DNA from: an uncultured Eubacteriales bacterium
GTDB taxonomy: Bacteria > Bacillota > Clostridia > Lachnospirales > Lachnospiraceae
Direction of reading: 5' to 3'
DNA length: 64,000 nt
Assembly (NCBI GenBank): GCA_900314885.1
Contig: OMWY01000013.1
Location: 1-64,000, forward strand
The notes under the pieces were generated by a model, which ran no database searches, was not told the DNA's origin, and saw only the letters and a list, made by a program, of their open reading frames with translations. Below, one piece after another: positions 32,713 to 40,326 of the stretch. Numbering within the stretch: position 1 is the first letter of the stretch; the number at the start of each line of letters is the position of its first letter. The translations under genes and the position numbers were made by a program.

Positions 32713-34222
32713 ATAATCTCGTATATTTATCGGTCAGGTAATCAAGGAAATCATCAGGTGTAAATTCTCTTCCTGTGATGTCCTTAATCCAATCCATCGG
32801 TGCTAAATAATTTGCCTTCTTAAATACGTGTTCTGCCATCCAGCCATTTATCAGGTCAAAATCCCCTTCGGAAATGGCCTTAGAAATGTCGATGTCCTCT
32901 TTCATTTTATTATAGTACATGGCATTATACATATTGCCAATAGCGTAGGCCTGGAAGTATCCGAAGCCGCTTGCCCAGTGAACATCCTGAAGGAGGCCTT
33001 CTTTGTCATTAGATGGTCTGATTCCGAGATATTTTTCATATAAATCATTCCATCTTTCCGGGAGCTTGTCATCAATTGGCATATTACCATCGACAAGCGC
33101 TTTCTCGAGTTCATAGCGAATTATGATGTGAAATGTATATGTAAATTCATCAGCCTCTGTGCGGATAAGTGAAGGCTCAACCACATTTATGGCCTCATAA
33201 AATTCTTCCTCGGTTACATCAGAAAATACCTGAGGGAATATTTCCTTGCACTTCGGGAAAATGAGGTGAATAAATTCCCTTGAGCGGCCGATTCTGTTTT
33301 CATAGAATCTTGACACGCTCTCGTGCATTGCCATGGACTGTGAGTCGTTGTTAAAATGAGGGTAATCCTCCTCGGGCTGGAGCTGCATAAACAACGCGTG
33401 GCCACCCTCGTGAATCACCGAGAACATGCTTGATGTAAAGGCTGTCGGATAATAGTGAGTCGTGATTCTCGCGTCATCCTTAGCGAGGTTATCGGTAAAT
33501 GGGTGCTCAGTAGTGGTTATGGCACCGCGACTTTTATCGAAATGGATTACATCAAGTAAATATTCAGCCATCCGGCGCTGCTGCTCATCCGTAACCTCAC
33601 GGCTTAAGAAATCCGTCCTGATTTTCTTCTTACTTGATTTTATTTTCGAAAGGAGCGGGGTAATTCTTTCCTTAAAAGCATTAAAAGCCATGTCTATCTC
33701 GTCGGTAGTCACGCCTCTTTCATATGCGTCAAGAAGGGCGTTATAGGCTGTCTTGGGACGTTCTCCGTCATAGTCGCTTAACTCAAACTGTTCTAACTGG
33801 GTTTCGCGGACCTTATTCAATGAATCCTTGAAAATGGAAAAATCAGCCTTGTTCTTCGCCTCAAGCCAGTCAACAAAGGCCTTATTGAATATTTTAGAAA
33901 ATTCAAGATCCTGTTCAACTGAAATATTACGGGTACGCATATAATTACGGCGAAGGCCTTCGGCAAGGACCTTGTCCTCATAGTCAAGTTCATCGCGGTG
34001 TTCATACAGATAATTCGCGGCATTGACAAAGTCATCGCTCTTGGTTAATTCAAAGGCTTTGTTTGATAAAAATGATATGGTCTCGCCCTGGTTTTCCATT
34101 GCCTTCTTAGGGCAGATGGTTTCCTCGTCATAATTAAGAACGTGGCAGGCGTTAGTGTACTTCTCACAGATAGCAAGTGTGTCAAGTACGAGGGTCAGGT
34201 TTTTTAGGGTTATTTCTTTCAT
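32702..34222 (-). CDS. M32-family metallocarboxypeptidase
   Basis: A 506-residue zinc carboxypeptidase of the Taq/Pfu type. The HEXXH zinc motif is HEGGH in SVIHEGGHALFMQLQPEEDY. Downstream come the family motifs HESVSRFYENRIGRS and IRTEADEFTYTFHIIIRYELEKAL, then GYFQAYAIGNMYNAMY. It removes C-terminal residues from peptides in the cytoplasm. The ATG at 34222 (MKEITLKN) is preferred: an upstream in-frame start at 34267 would begin inside hairpin repeat copy B. Confidence 0.9.
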   Translation of the reverse strand: MKEITLKNLTLVLDTLAICEKYTNACHVLNYDEETICPKKAMENQGETISFLSNKAFELTKSDDFVNAANYLYEHRDELDYEDKVLAEGLRRNYMRTRNISVEQDLEFSKIFNKAFVDWLEAKNKADFSIFKDSLNKVRETQLEQFELSDYDGERPKTAYNALLDAYERGVTTDEIDMAFNAFKERITPLLSKIKSSKKKIRTDFLSREVTDEQQRRMAEYLLDVIHFDKSRGAITTTEHPFTDNLAKDDARITTHYYPTAFTSSMFSVIHEGGHALFMQLQPEEDYPHFNNDSQSMAMHESVSRFYENRIGRSREFIHLIFPKCKEIFPQVFSDVTEEEFYEAINVVEPSLIRTEADEFTYTFHIIIRYELEKALVDGNMPIDDKLPERWNDLYEKYLGIRPSNDKEGLLQDVHWASGFGYFQAYAIGNMYNAMYYNKMKEDIDISKAISEGDFDLINGWMAEHVFKKANYLAPMDWIKDITGREFTPDDFLDYLTDKYTRLYEI

Positions 34223-34236
34223 GGTAACTTCTTTCC

Positions 34237-34332
34237 GTGCCATGTGTTGTCGTAGATAGGGGTCCACAGCTTGCTGTGGGAAAGTTATCTACGACCAAAA
34301 TTGTGCTTGCACAATTTTACGGGACCAGGCAC
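34237..34332. repeat. GTGCC hairpin repeat, copy B, with internal GTCGTAG hairpin
   Basis: A 96-bp composite. The outer ends are GTGCC (34237-34241) and GGGACCAGGCAC (to 34332). Inside are GTCGTAGATA (34249-34258) facing TATCTACGAC (34286-34295), CCACAGC-TT-GCTGTGG (34264-34279) and AAAATTGTGC-TT-GCACAATTTT (34297-34318). The right end overlaps the TAG stop of the DUF5662 gene. The left end is 15 bp from the M32 start codon. Confidence 0.75.
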
Positions 34333-34892
34333 TAGTATTCTTCCTTTTTTTGTAATAATTCTTTCAGGTAGGCGAAGGCTGCGTCTTCTCCTTCATCGCG
34401 TACCATTTTGAGGAGTTTTTCAAGAAGGGCCTGCGTCTCTGGATGAATGATATAGTGGCTGTGCACCTTCTCGTAATAATCCCAGGGGTCGCTCTCCTTA
34501 TAATCCGCTCCCTTATAGGTCTTGCTTGCGGCAAGTCGGTCGCAGAACATCTCGGCTACGTATCTGAGAGGCATCTTCATACCCTTCATCTTAACATCGC
34601 TGCTAAGATCGTTCTCGTAGTCAATCCAGTACTCTATATGGTGTTTATTGCGGCCCTTGTGGTGGAGCCAGGCAAGGCTGATTCCCCCATTTGCCTCCTT
34701 CTCGGCGAAGTTCGGGCTTCTGAAGCCCTGGTAGTATTTTACTCCGACCCAGAACTCGGTCGGTGAATATTTTGAGAGATCATGGCACAAGCCCTGCTTA
34801 TATAGGCCAAGCCTGAAGCAGCCATTTCGCACGAGGTGCCGGTGGTGGGTTATCGTTTTAAAATGTCCGGTAAATCTTTTCCAAAAATTCAT
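34332..34892 (-). CDS. DUF5662 family protein
   Basis: A 186-residue cytoplasmic protein of a clostridial family of unknown function. His/Asp pairs are regularly spaced (THHRHLVRNGC, GLCHDLSKYSPTEF, AWLHHKGRNKHHIEYW, FCDRLAASKTY), a pattern like metal-dependent HD hydrolases. The active-site role is inferred. Its TAG stop lies at the end of repeat copy B. Co-directional with the S66 peptidase 15 bp upstream. Confidence 0.75.
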   Translation of the reverse strand: MNFWKRFTGHFKTITHHRHLVRNGCFRLGLYKQGLCHDLSKYSPTEFWVGVKYYQGFRSPNFAEKEANGGISLAWLHHKGRNKHHIEYWIDYENDLSSDVKMKGMKMPLRYVAEMFCDRLAASKTYKGADYKESDPWDYYEKVHSHYIIHPETQALLEKLLKMVRDEGEDAAFAYLKELLQKKEEY

Positions 34893-34907
34893 CTTCGTCC
34901 TGTTCTA

Positions 34908-35927
34908 TTATACCTCATTCAGGTCATAAGTTAAAGTAAAATCATTGTTAAGATATTCTATATTTGCTTTAGCCCCATTAATCATAGTAAATCTAGGCGG
35001 CCTGTGGCCAATATCAGCGCCGGTGATAATCGGCACGTCAAAATCATGGATGGCGTTTTTCACAGCATCATCAAAGCTCACTTCGTAGCCGGAACTAAAG
35101 AAGCAGGGCCTGCCAAATATAAATGCCTTCGCGGTATCAAACCAGCCTGCGCTCTTAAGCTGCCAGAGGGCAATCTCTATGCGTTCGGAAGCGAGACCAA
35201 AGGATTCGATATACCAGATTATGCCATCATCACGGTACTTATCAATGAAGGCTCTTGTATTGTCGAATTTCGTGCCGCAGAGGGCTATCAGGACGTCAAG
35301 GCACCCGCCCAAAAGCCTTCCTTCTGCCCTTGCTGCCCCATTACCACCAAGAAGATGATATGAAACCGGCTCAGTCAGAACAAATTCCTCATCTCCGGTA
35401 ACCCTGTCCTGAAACGAAGTCTCATATTTGTCATAATTCCTCTGGGTTATATTATTTCCTTCAAGTATTCCAATATTGTCTAGGAGAGATTTATGCCAGG
35501 TTTTCATTCCGAAGTCAGAAAAATTCCCGGCATAAACTGAAGCCACGTCTGAAATAGTTGTCAGAGTATAGGTAATTCCGGTGTTATCGGAGTACCCCTG
35601 GAACCACTTAGGATTATCTCTTATCTCATTAAAATCGATATAGTCAAGCGTTTCAAAGAGATAATCCCCACCGGAGGCTGAAAATACACACCTAACGTCA
35701 CGATTTTTCATGAGTCCCATGAACTCTTCCGCGCGGGCTTTGCCGCCGGCGCTCCTGCCGCCGATGCTCTTCCTCACATCGTTTGTCTCAAGAGTCCTGT
35801 ATCCGCGGGATTCTAAGGCACGCTCTCCATTTTCAAGGCGGATAATATCCACAGGCTCTCCTATGCCATCACTTGGAGCAGTAATGCCGACTGTATCGCC
35901 CGGTTTTATGAATTCAGGAATAATCAT
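34908..35927 (-). CDS. S66-family serine peptidase (LD-carboxypeptidase/MccF-like)
   Basis: A 339-residue peptidase of the MccF/LD-carboxypeptidase family. The N-terminus IPEFIKPGDTVGITAPSDGI, the Ser nucleophile in KWFQGYSDNTGITYTL, Glu in WYIESFGLASERIE and His in ITGADIGHRPPRFTM give the Ser-Glu-His triad. GGCLDVLIALCGT is also typical. Members cut peptidoglycan tetrapeptides or inactivate microcin C-like nucleotide peptides. The GYSDNT motif and the ESFGL sequence favour the MccF-like branch. Confidence 0.87.
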   Translation of the reverse strand: MIIPEFIKPGDTVGITAPSDGIGEPVDIIRLENGERALESRGYRTLETNDVRKSIGGRSAGGKARAEEFMGLMKNRDVRCVFSASGGDYLFETLDYIDFNEIRDNPKWFQGYSDNTGITYTLTTISDVASVYAGNFSDFGMKTWHKSLLDNIGILEGNNITQRNYDKYETSFQDRVTGDEEFVLTEPVSYHLLGGNGAARAEGRLLGGCLDVLIALCGTKFDNTRAFIDKYRDDGIIWYIESFGLASERIEIALWQLKSAGWFDTAKAFIFGRPCFFSSGYEVSFDDAVKNAIHDFDVPIITGADIGHRPPRFTMINGAKANIEYLNNDFTLTYDLNEV

Positions 35928-36048
35928 GAAAATCTCCTATTATCATTTCTTGGTTCTGAACAAAATTCAAAATCAGTAGTGCTTTTTTTATCAAAGAATG
36001 TTATAGTAGTAACTAACCAAATATTCGCTTACCTATGGGAGGTGGAAA

Positions 36049-36588
36049 ATGATTAGCTACAATCCTTCACTTTACAAGGATTACTGTATCTACAGAAGGC
36101 GCTACATTCCTGACGAACTCGTCTCACTTAAGGGGGACACTATCTATTATATTTCAGACGAGCTCATTCTTACTTCGTGGAAGGCTCTAAAGAAGCGACC
36201 CGATATAGCGGGCGGTCTTTCGGCTTATTTTCCAAAGCTTGGTGTGAAGGTCAGTAAGAAGCTTTCTGAGGATGGGAAGCTCGTCTACTGGTACAACGAT
36301 ATCTGTGAGGTCGTCTTCGATGGGAAGAATATCACGATGAATGATATGCTTCTCGATCTCCTTGTATATCCTGATGGAAATATCCGTCTGGTGGACTCGG
36401 ATGAGTTCGCGGAGGCGATGGAGAAGGATATTATAACAAAGGAGCAGAGCATAAGGACTATGAAGAGCCTCAGTAAGCTACTCGATATGGTCTACTCTGA
36501 CAGGTATGACGAACTGCAGGGACCGGTGGAACAATTAGAATCTTTCTTGGCACAAAATCCCGTGCCAGGTACACAAAAATTTTTGTAA
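36049..36588 (+). CDS. DUF402 domain protein
   Basis: A 179-residue protein of the DUF402 family, which includes nucleoside tri/diphosphatases. The family core is KLVYWYNDICEVVFDGKNITMNDMLLDLLVYPDGNIRLVDSDEFAEAM at about residues 83-130. Acidic residues in this stretch would bind divalent metal. The last ten residues (VPGTQKFL after NP) are encoded by repeat copy C, so the C-terminus was extended or replaced by the repeat. GGGAGGTGG precedes the ATG. The biological substrate is unknown. Confidence 0.82.
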   Translation: MISYNPSLYKDYCIYRRRYIPDELVSLKGDTIYYISDELILTSWKALKKRPDIAGGLSAYFPKLGVKVSKKLSEDGKLVYWYNDICEVVFDGKNITMNDMLLDLLVYPDGNIRLVDSDEFAEAMEKDIITKEQSIRTMKSLSKLLDMVYSDRYDELQGPVEQLESFLAQNPVPGTQKFL

Positions 36589-36631
36589 ACTTCGTTTCAC
36601 TCGTTTACAGAAATTTTAGTGGACCAGGCAC
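36562..36631. repeat. GTGCC hairpin repeat, copy C
   Basis: A 70-bp copy starting GTGCCAGGTACACAAAAATTT and ending GTGGACCAGGCAC, with GTAAAC/GTTTAC inner arms. It lies exactly between two convergent genes. It encodes the last residues and stop of the DUF402 gene on the plus strand, and its final base is part of the TAG stop of rpiB on the minus strand. Confidence 0.85.
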
Positions 36632-37062
36632 TAGCGCTCTATCTTGTTAATCCTGCGGATGTGGCGCTCTTCGTTTGAAAACGGAGTGTCAAGGAAGGTG
36701 TCAACTATCTTAAGCGCAAGGCCGGGGCCTACCACTCTGCCGCCCATAGCGAGGATATTCGCGTCATTGTGAAGTCTCGTCGCTTCCGCTGAGAAGCAGT
36801 CAGAGCAGAGGGCCGCCCTGATGCCCTTTATTTTATTCGCAGTTATAGAAATTCCTATTCCTGTGCCGCATATCAGTATACCAAAATCATATTCTTTGTC
36901 GGCTACGGCGTGAGCTACAGGCTTCGCTATATCAGGATAATCGCATGACTTACTGTCATAGCAACCAAAATCCTTAAACTCGATTCCGCGCTCTGTTAAA
37001 TGTTCCATAACGGCCTGCTTTAACTCAAAGCCGCCATGATCTGATCCGATAGCAATTTTCAT
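36631..37062 (-). CDS. rpiB: Ribose-5-phosphate isomerase B
   Basis: A 143-residue RpiB/LacAB-type isomerase interconverting ribose 5-phosphate and ribulose 5-phosphate. Motifs are IAIGSDHGGFELKQAV, DFGCYDSKSCDYPDIA, LICGTGIGISITANKIKGIRAALCSDCFSAEATRLHNDANILAMGGR. The catalytic Cys lies in LICGTG. The start overlaps the phosphatase-like gene by 4 bp. Last gene of the helicase-sua5-phosphatase-rpiB operon. Its stop codon touches repeat copy C. Confidence 0.95.
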   Translation of the reverse strand: MKIAIGSDHGGFELKQAVMEHLTERGIEFKDFGCYDSKSCDYPDIAKPVAHAVADKEYDFGILICGTGIGISITANKIKGIRAALCSDCFSAEATRLHNDANILAMGGRVVGPGLALKIVDTFLDTPFSNEERHIRRINKIER

Positions 37063-37556
37063 GATGTAGTACCCTCCTCATTAATATTAGTATGTGTACG
37101 AGCTTCCTCAAGCTTGTAAATCGCTTTCTTCACAAGCCTGACGAGCTCGGTATAGCACTCTTCAAAATCCACCAGCGTTCCGCCGTATGGATCCTTGACG
37201 TCACCGGCTTCGCCGCAGTATTCCTTTATCGTAAATACATTTGAAGCTTCCGGAAACATTTCCAAAACCTGCTTCTTTAAGGCGGCAGTCATGGTAAGCG
37301 TCAGCGTAGTCGATTGATTTTCCACATTTTCAATATCCCGCATCTTAAGCTGGATACTGTTTGGATGGTCAAAGGACAGGTTGTGGTTATTAATAATTGT
37401 CGCGGCCTTAGGATTGACCGGCTCTGAAAACAGTACTACCGTCCCCCGCGAAATGGCGTTAATGCCGGTCTCCTTACCAAGATTGTAGAATATTGCCTCT
37501 GCCATAGGTGAAACTATGGTATTTTCAGTACATACAAATACTATCTTTTCAATCAT
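37059..37556 (-). CDS. Low-molecular-weight phosphatase homologue without catalytic Arg
   Basis: A 165-residue protein with the LMW phosphatase fold, placed where Bacillus has the protein-arginine phosphatase YwlE (between sua5/ywlC and rpiB). The P-loop normally reads C-X5-R-S, as in VCTGNTCRSPMAEAI. Here it is VCTENTIVSPMAEAIF: Cys9 is present but the catalytic Arg is Val15, and the usual Gly and Cys are Glu and Ile. The general acid region DPYGG is kept. It is probably catalytically dead or altered. The gene overlaps both neighbours by 4 bp, so it is kept in the operon and the frame is intact. Confidence 0.85.
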   Translation of the reverse strand: MIEKIVFVCTENTIVSPMAEAIFYNLGKETGINAISRGTVVLFSEPVNPKAATIINNHNLSFDHPNSIQLKMRDIENVENQSTTLTLTMTAALKKQVLEMFPEASNVFTIKEYCGEAGDVKDPYGGTLVDFEECYTELVRLVKKAIYKLEEARTHTNINEEGTTS

Positions 37557-38644
37557 TTCTCTTCTACTTTGATTATATTGTATCCTGCTGCCTTGCGCAA
37601 GCGGTTCATTATCGCAAGACCTAAGTTATCATCATTAAAGCTCTCAGAGAACAGGCTGTCAGCACCTGCCTCATCAAATTTTCTTAACACATCAAATAAA
37701 TTGTGAGCTATCGAGTCCGGATTCTTACGGCTGCCGGCTGAAAATACAAAATCAGCCTTATAAGCCTCCTTCGTCTCATCCGTTGCAAGGACAGCCGTAA
37801 TATGACCTGCTTCCTTAGCCTTAGCCGCGTCCTTGTTAATCCTCTCAATCACGGCTCTCTCGCTTCCCTCATATATAGCCATATCACCCCTCGGGGCGTA
37901 GTGCCTGTATTTCATCCCCGGTGCCTTAGGACGGAGGTTAGGGTCAGGGTGTAAGGTTGTAATTACAGGGTCGAGGCTTGCGTCAGGGAAAAGCTTAAGC
38001 ATCATTTCCTCGGTAATGTACCCCGGTCTCAGCATAACCGGTGACTCTCCGGTAACGTCAATGATTGTCGACTCAAGCCCGATTCCTACCGGACCTCCAT
38101 CAAGAATCATATCTATTTTCCCATCGAGATCCTCTTTTACATGCTCCGCTCTCGTAGGGCTTGGTCTTCCCGATGAATTCGCGCTCGGAGCTGCTATAGG
38201 AGTTCCCGCAGCCTTTATAAGGGCCCGGGCGGCTATATGACTTGGCATTCTAACCGCCACTGTGTCGAGGCCACCGGTCGTACTATACGGAACCAGAGAC
38301 TTTTTCTTCATAATCATGGTGAGAGGCCCCGGCCAATACTTATCAGTTAAAATCCTCGCGGCTTCAGGAACTTCCTCAACTATTCCATCAAGATCACTCA
38401 TTTCCGTAATATGTAAAATGAGCGGATTATCGCTCGGACGCCCCTTAGCTGCGTAAATTTTCTTTGATGCCTCAGCGTTTAGGCCGTCCCCGCCGAGGCC
38501 ATATACGGTCTCGGTGGGAAAGGCAACCAGGCCGCCATTTTTTATTATTCTGCCTGCCTCTTCTATCAGAGGGGTAATCACTCCGTCACGTTTTCCATTA
38601 TTTTCCTTCATCCAGTCTATGAGGGAAATATACCTTGTTTTCAT
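37553..38644 (-). CDS. sua5: L-threonylcarbamoyladenylate synthase (Sua5)
   Basis: A 363-residue enzyme making threonylcarbamoyl-AMP from threonine, bicarbonate and ATP for tRNA t6A37. The YrdC domain occupies about residues 25-215 (GGLVAFPTETVYGLGGDGLNAEASKKIYAAKGRPSDNPLILHI; SANSSGRPSPT; GIGLESTIIDV). A Sua5 C-terminal domain follows the PGMKYRHYAP linker. The start overlaps the helicase TGA by one base, and its end overlaps the next gene by 4 bp. Confidence 0.95.
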   Translation of the reverse strand: MKTRYISLIDWMKENNGKRDGVITPLIEEAGRIIKNGGLVAFPTETVYGLGGDGLNAEASKKIYAAKGRPSDNPLILHITEMSDLDGIVEEVPEAARILTDKYWPGPLTMIMKKKSLVPYSTTGGLDTVAVRMPSHIAARALIKAAGTPIAAPSANSSGRPSPTRAEHVKEDLDGKIDMILDGGPVGIGLESTIIDVTGESPVMLRPGYITEEMMLKLFPDASLDPVITTLHPDPNLRPKAPGMKYRHYAPRGDMAIYEGSERAVIERINKDAAKAKEAGHITAVLATDETKEAYKADFVFSAGSRKNPDSIAHNLFDVLRKFDEAGADSLFSESFNDDNLGLAIMNRLRKAAGYNIIKVEEK

Positions 38645-40230
38645 CAGTGCCTTTCTTTCTTGGCCGGCTCTATATTTACCTTCTTACCTTTAATCTTTGC
38701 GTGTTTCATGGCATGAAGAACATTTTCGCCATACTCAGCCGGCACTTCAACAAAAGTGAACTTATCATACATCTTTATTTCACCGACAAGCTTGCCCGGA
38801 ATCTTCGCCTCTCCCGCGACAGCTCCAAGGATATCGCCCGGCTTTACGTGGTCCTTCTTGCCGACATTTATAAAGAGCCTTACCTTGCCACCGGAAACCT
38901 CGTCATCGTACTCGTCATCCGTAGCTTCCTCGCTGCTGCCGCCCATTTTGCTGTTTAAATACATCTTAAGGAAGGCGCTCGCCACGTCAAGGCTCGTGTA
39001 ATCGCTTTCATTTACCTTATCCTCGATAAGCTCGCTCATCTTGGAGAGGTCCTCTTCCTGCATAATCTCCTCGAGACGGTCAAATACGTAGTTCACGCGG
39101 GTATTCGTTACATCATCGAGGCTAGGCACAGGCTTCAGCTTAATCTTTGTATGGCAATAGCGCATGATTTCCTTTAATTTGTAAATCTCGCGTCCCGTTA
39201 CAAATGATATGGCAAGTCCGGATTTTCCGGCCCTTCCGGTTCTTCCGATTCTGTGGACATAGTACTCGTCATCCTGCGGGAGGTCATAATTTACAACAAG
39301 GTCGACACCGCTTACATCTATTCCGCGGGCAGCCACATCGGTAGCCACGAGAATATCGGTTTTGCCATTCCTGAAATTATCCATGACAGCATCACGCTGG
39401 TTCTGCTTAAGGTCTCCGTGAAGTCCCTCAGCAAAATACCCCCGCTCCGAGAGCTCGTTCGCAACCTCCTGAGTCTTCATTTTCGTATTGCAGAAAATGA
39501 TGGTAAGCTCAGGATTGTAAACATCAAGCACACGAGAAAGGATCTCGTCCTTCCTGTCGCGGCGTACCTCATGATAGTACTGCTCTATATTTTCAACCGT
39601 AAGCTCCTTCTTCGCTATGCGGATATTCTCGGCGTCATGCTGGTAGTGGGCAGCAAGCTCCCTTATCGGCTGAGGCATGGTCGCAGAAAAGAGCATGGTC
39701 TGGCGATCCTCCGGCACCTGACTCAATATAGTCTCTATATCATCGCGGAAGCCCATATCAAGCATTTCATCGGCTTCATCGAGGACTACCTGGGCTATAT
39801 GCTCGCAGCGTATGGTCTTACGCCTCATATGATCCATGATTCTTCCCGGGGTTCCGACTACTATCTGAACGCCCTGCTTAAGGCTTCTTATCTGCTTCAC
39901 TATATCCTGCCCGCCGTAAACAGGTAAAAGTTTTACGTCGTGCATATACTTTGAAAGCTTCCTGAATTCTCCGGCTACTTGGAGGGCAAGCTCCCTTGTA
40001 GGGCATAATATCAGGGCCTGAACATGCTTATCCTCGGGGTTAATCCTCTCAAGAACAGGTATCGCGAATGCGCAGGTTTTGCCTGTTCCTGTCTGAGCCT
40101 GACCTATGATGTCACGCCCTGTAAGGGCCTCAGGAATTGCCTTAGCCTGTATCGGTGTTGCTTCTTCGTATCCTAAATCACTGATCGCGCGGTTAATCTC
40201 CGGCGAGAGGTTCATATCTGTAAAGTTCAA
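38644..40230 (-). CDS. DEAD-box ATP-dependent RNA helicase (CsdA/DeaD type)
   Basis: A 528-residue RNA helicase. Motifs in order are the Q motif (ATPIQAKAIPEAL), AQTGTGKT, PTRELALQVA, GTPGRIMDH, DEADEMLDMGF, SATMPQ, IIFCNTKM, VATDVAARGIDV and HRIGRTGRAGKSG. The C-terminal part (VRLFINVGKKDHVKPGDILGAVAG, about 450-520) is a DbpA-type RNA-binding domain. It likely helps ribosome assembly or mRNA turnover, especially in the cold. First gene of the operon ending at rpiB; its promoter lies near repeat copy D. Confidence 0.94.
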   Translation of the reverse strand: MNFTDMNLSPEINRAISDLGYEEATPIQAKAIPEALTGRDIIGQAQTGTGKTCAFAIPVLERINPEDKHVQALILCPTRELALQVAGEFRKLSKYMHDVKLLPVYGGQDIVKQIRSLKQGVQIVVGTPGRIMDHMRRKTIRCEHIAQVVLDEADEMLDMGFRDDIETILSQVPEDRQTMLFSATMPQPIRELAAHYQHDAENIRIAKKELTVENIEQYYHEVRRDRKDEILSRVLDVYNPELTIIFCNTKMKTQEVANELSERGYFAEGLHGDLKQNQRDAVMDNFRNGKTDILVATDVAARGIDVSGVDLVVNYDLPQDDEYYVHRIGRTGRAGKSGLAISFVTGREIYKLKEIMRYCHTKIKLKPVPSLDDVTNTRVNYVFDRLEEIMQEEDLSKMSELIEDKVNESDYTSLDVASAFLKMYLNSKMGGSSEEATDDEYDDEVSGGKVRLFINVGKKDHVKPGDILGAVAGEAKIPGKLVGEIKMYDKFTFVEVPAEYGENVLHAMKHAKIKGKKVNIEPAKKERH

Positions 40231-40259
40231 AATTAATATCCTTTCTAAATCTCAACACA

Positions 40260-40326
40260 GTGCCAGGTACCATTAAATTTTTCAAAACCGCTTCACGGTT
40301 TAGAGAAATTTAACGGGACCAGGCAC
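40260..40326. repeat. GTGCC hairpin repeat, copy D
   Basis: A 67-bp copy from GTGCCAGGTACCATTAAATTT to AAATTTAACGGGACCAGGCAC, with an inner AAACCG/CGGTTT stem. Its right part is read as the last codons of the GH18 gene (residues SAWSR and the TAA stop). Its left end is 30 bp upstream of the helicase start. Confidence 0.85.

Noticed and set aside
39253-39927. 224-residue plus-strand frame
   Set aside because: Antisense shadow of the DEAD-box helicase gene.
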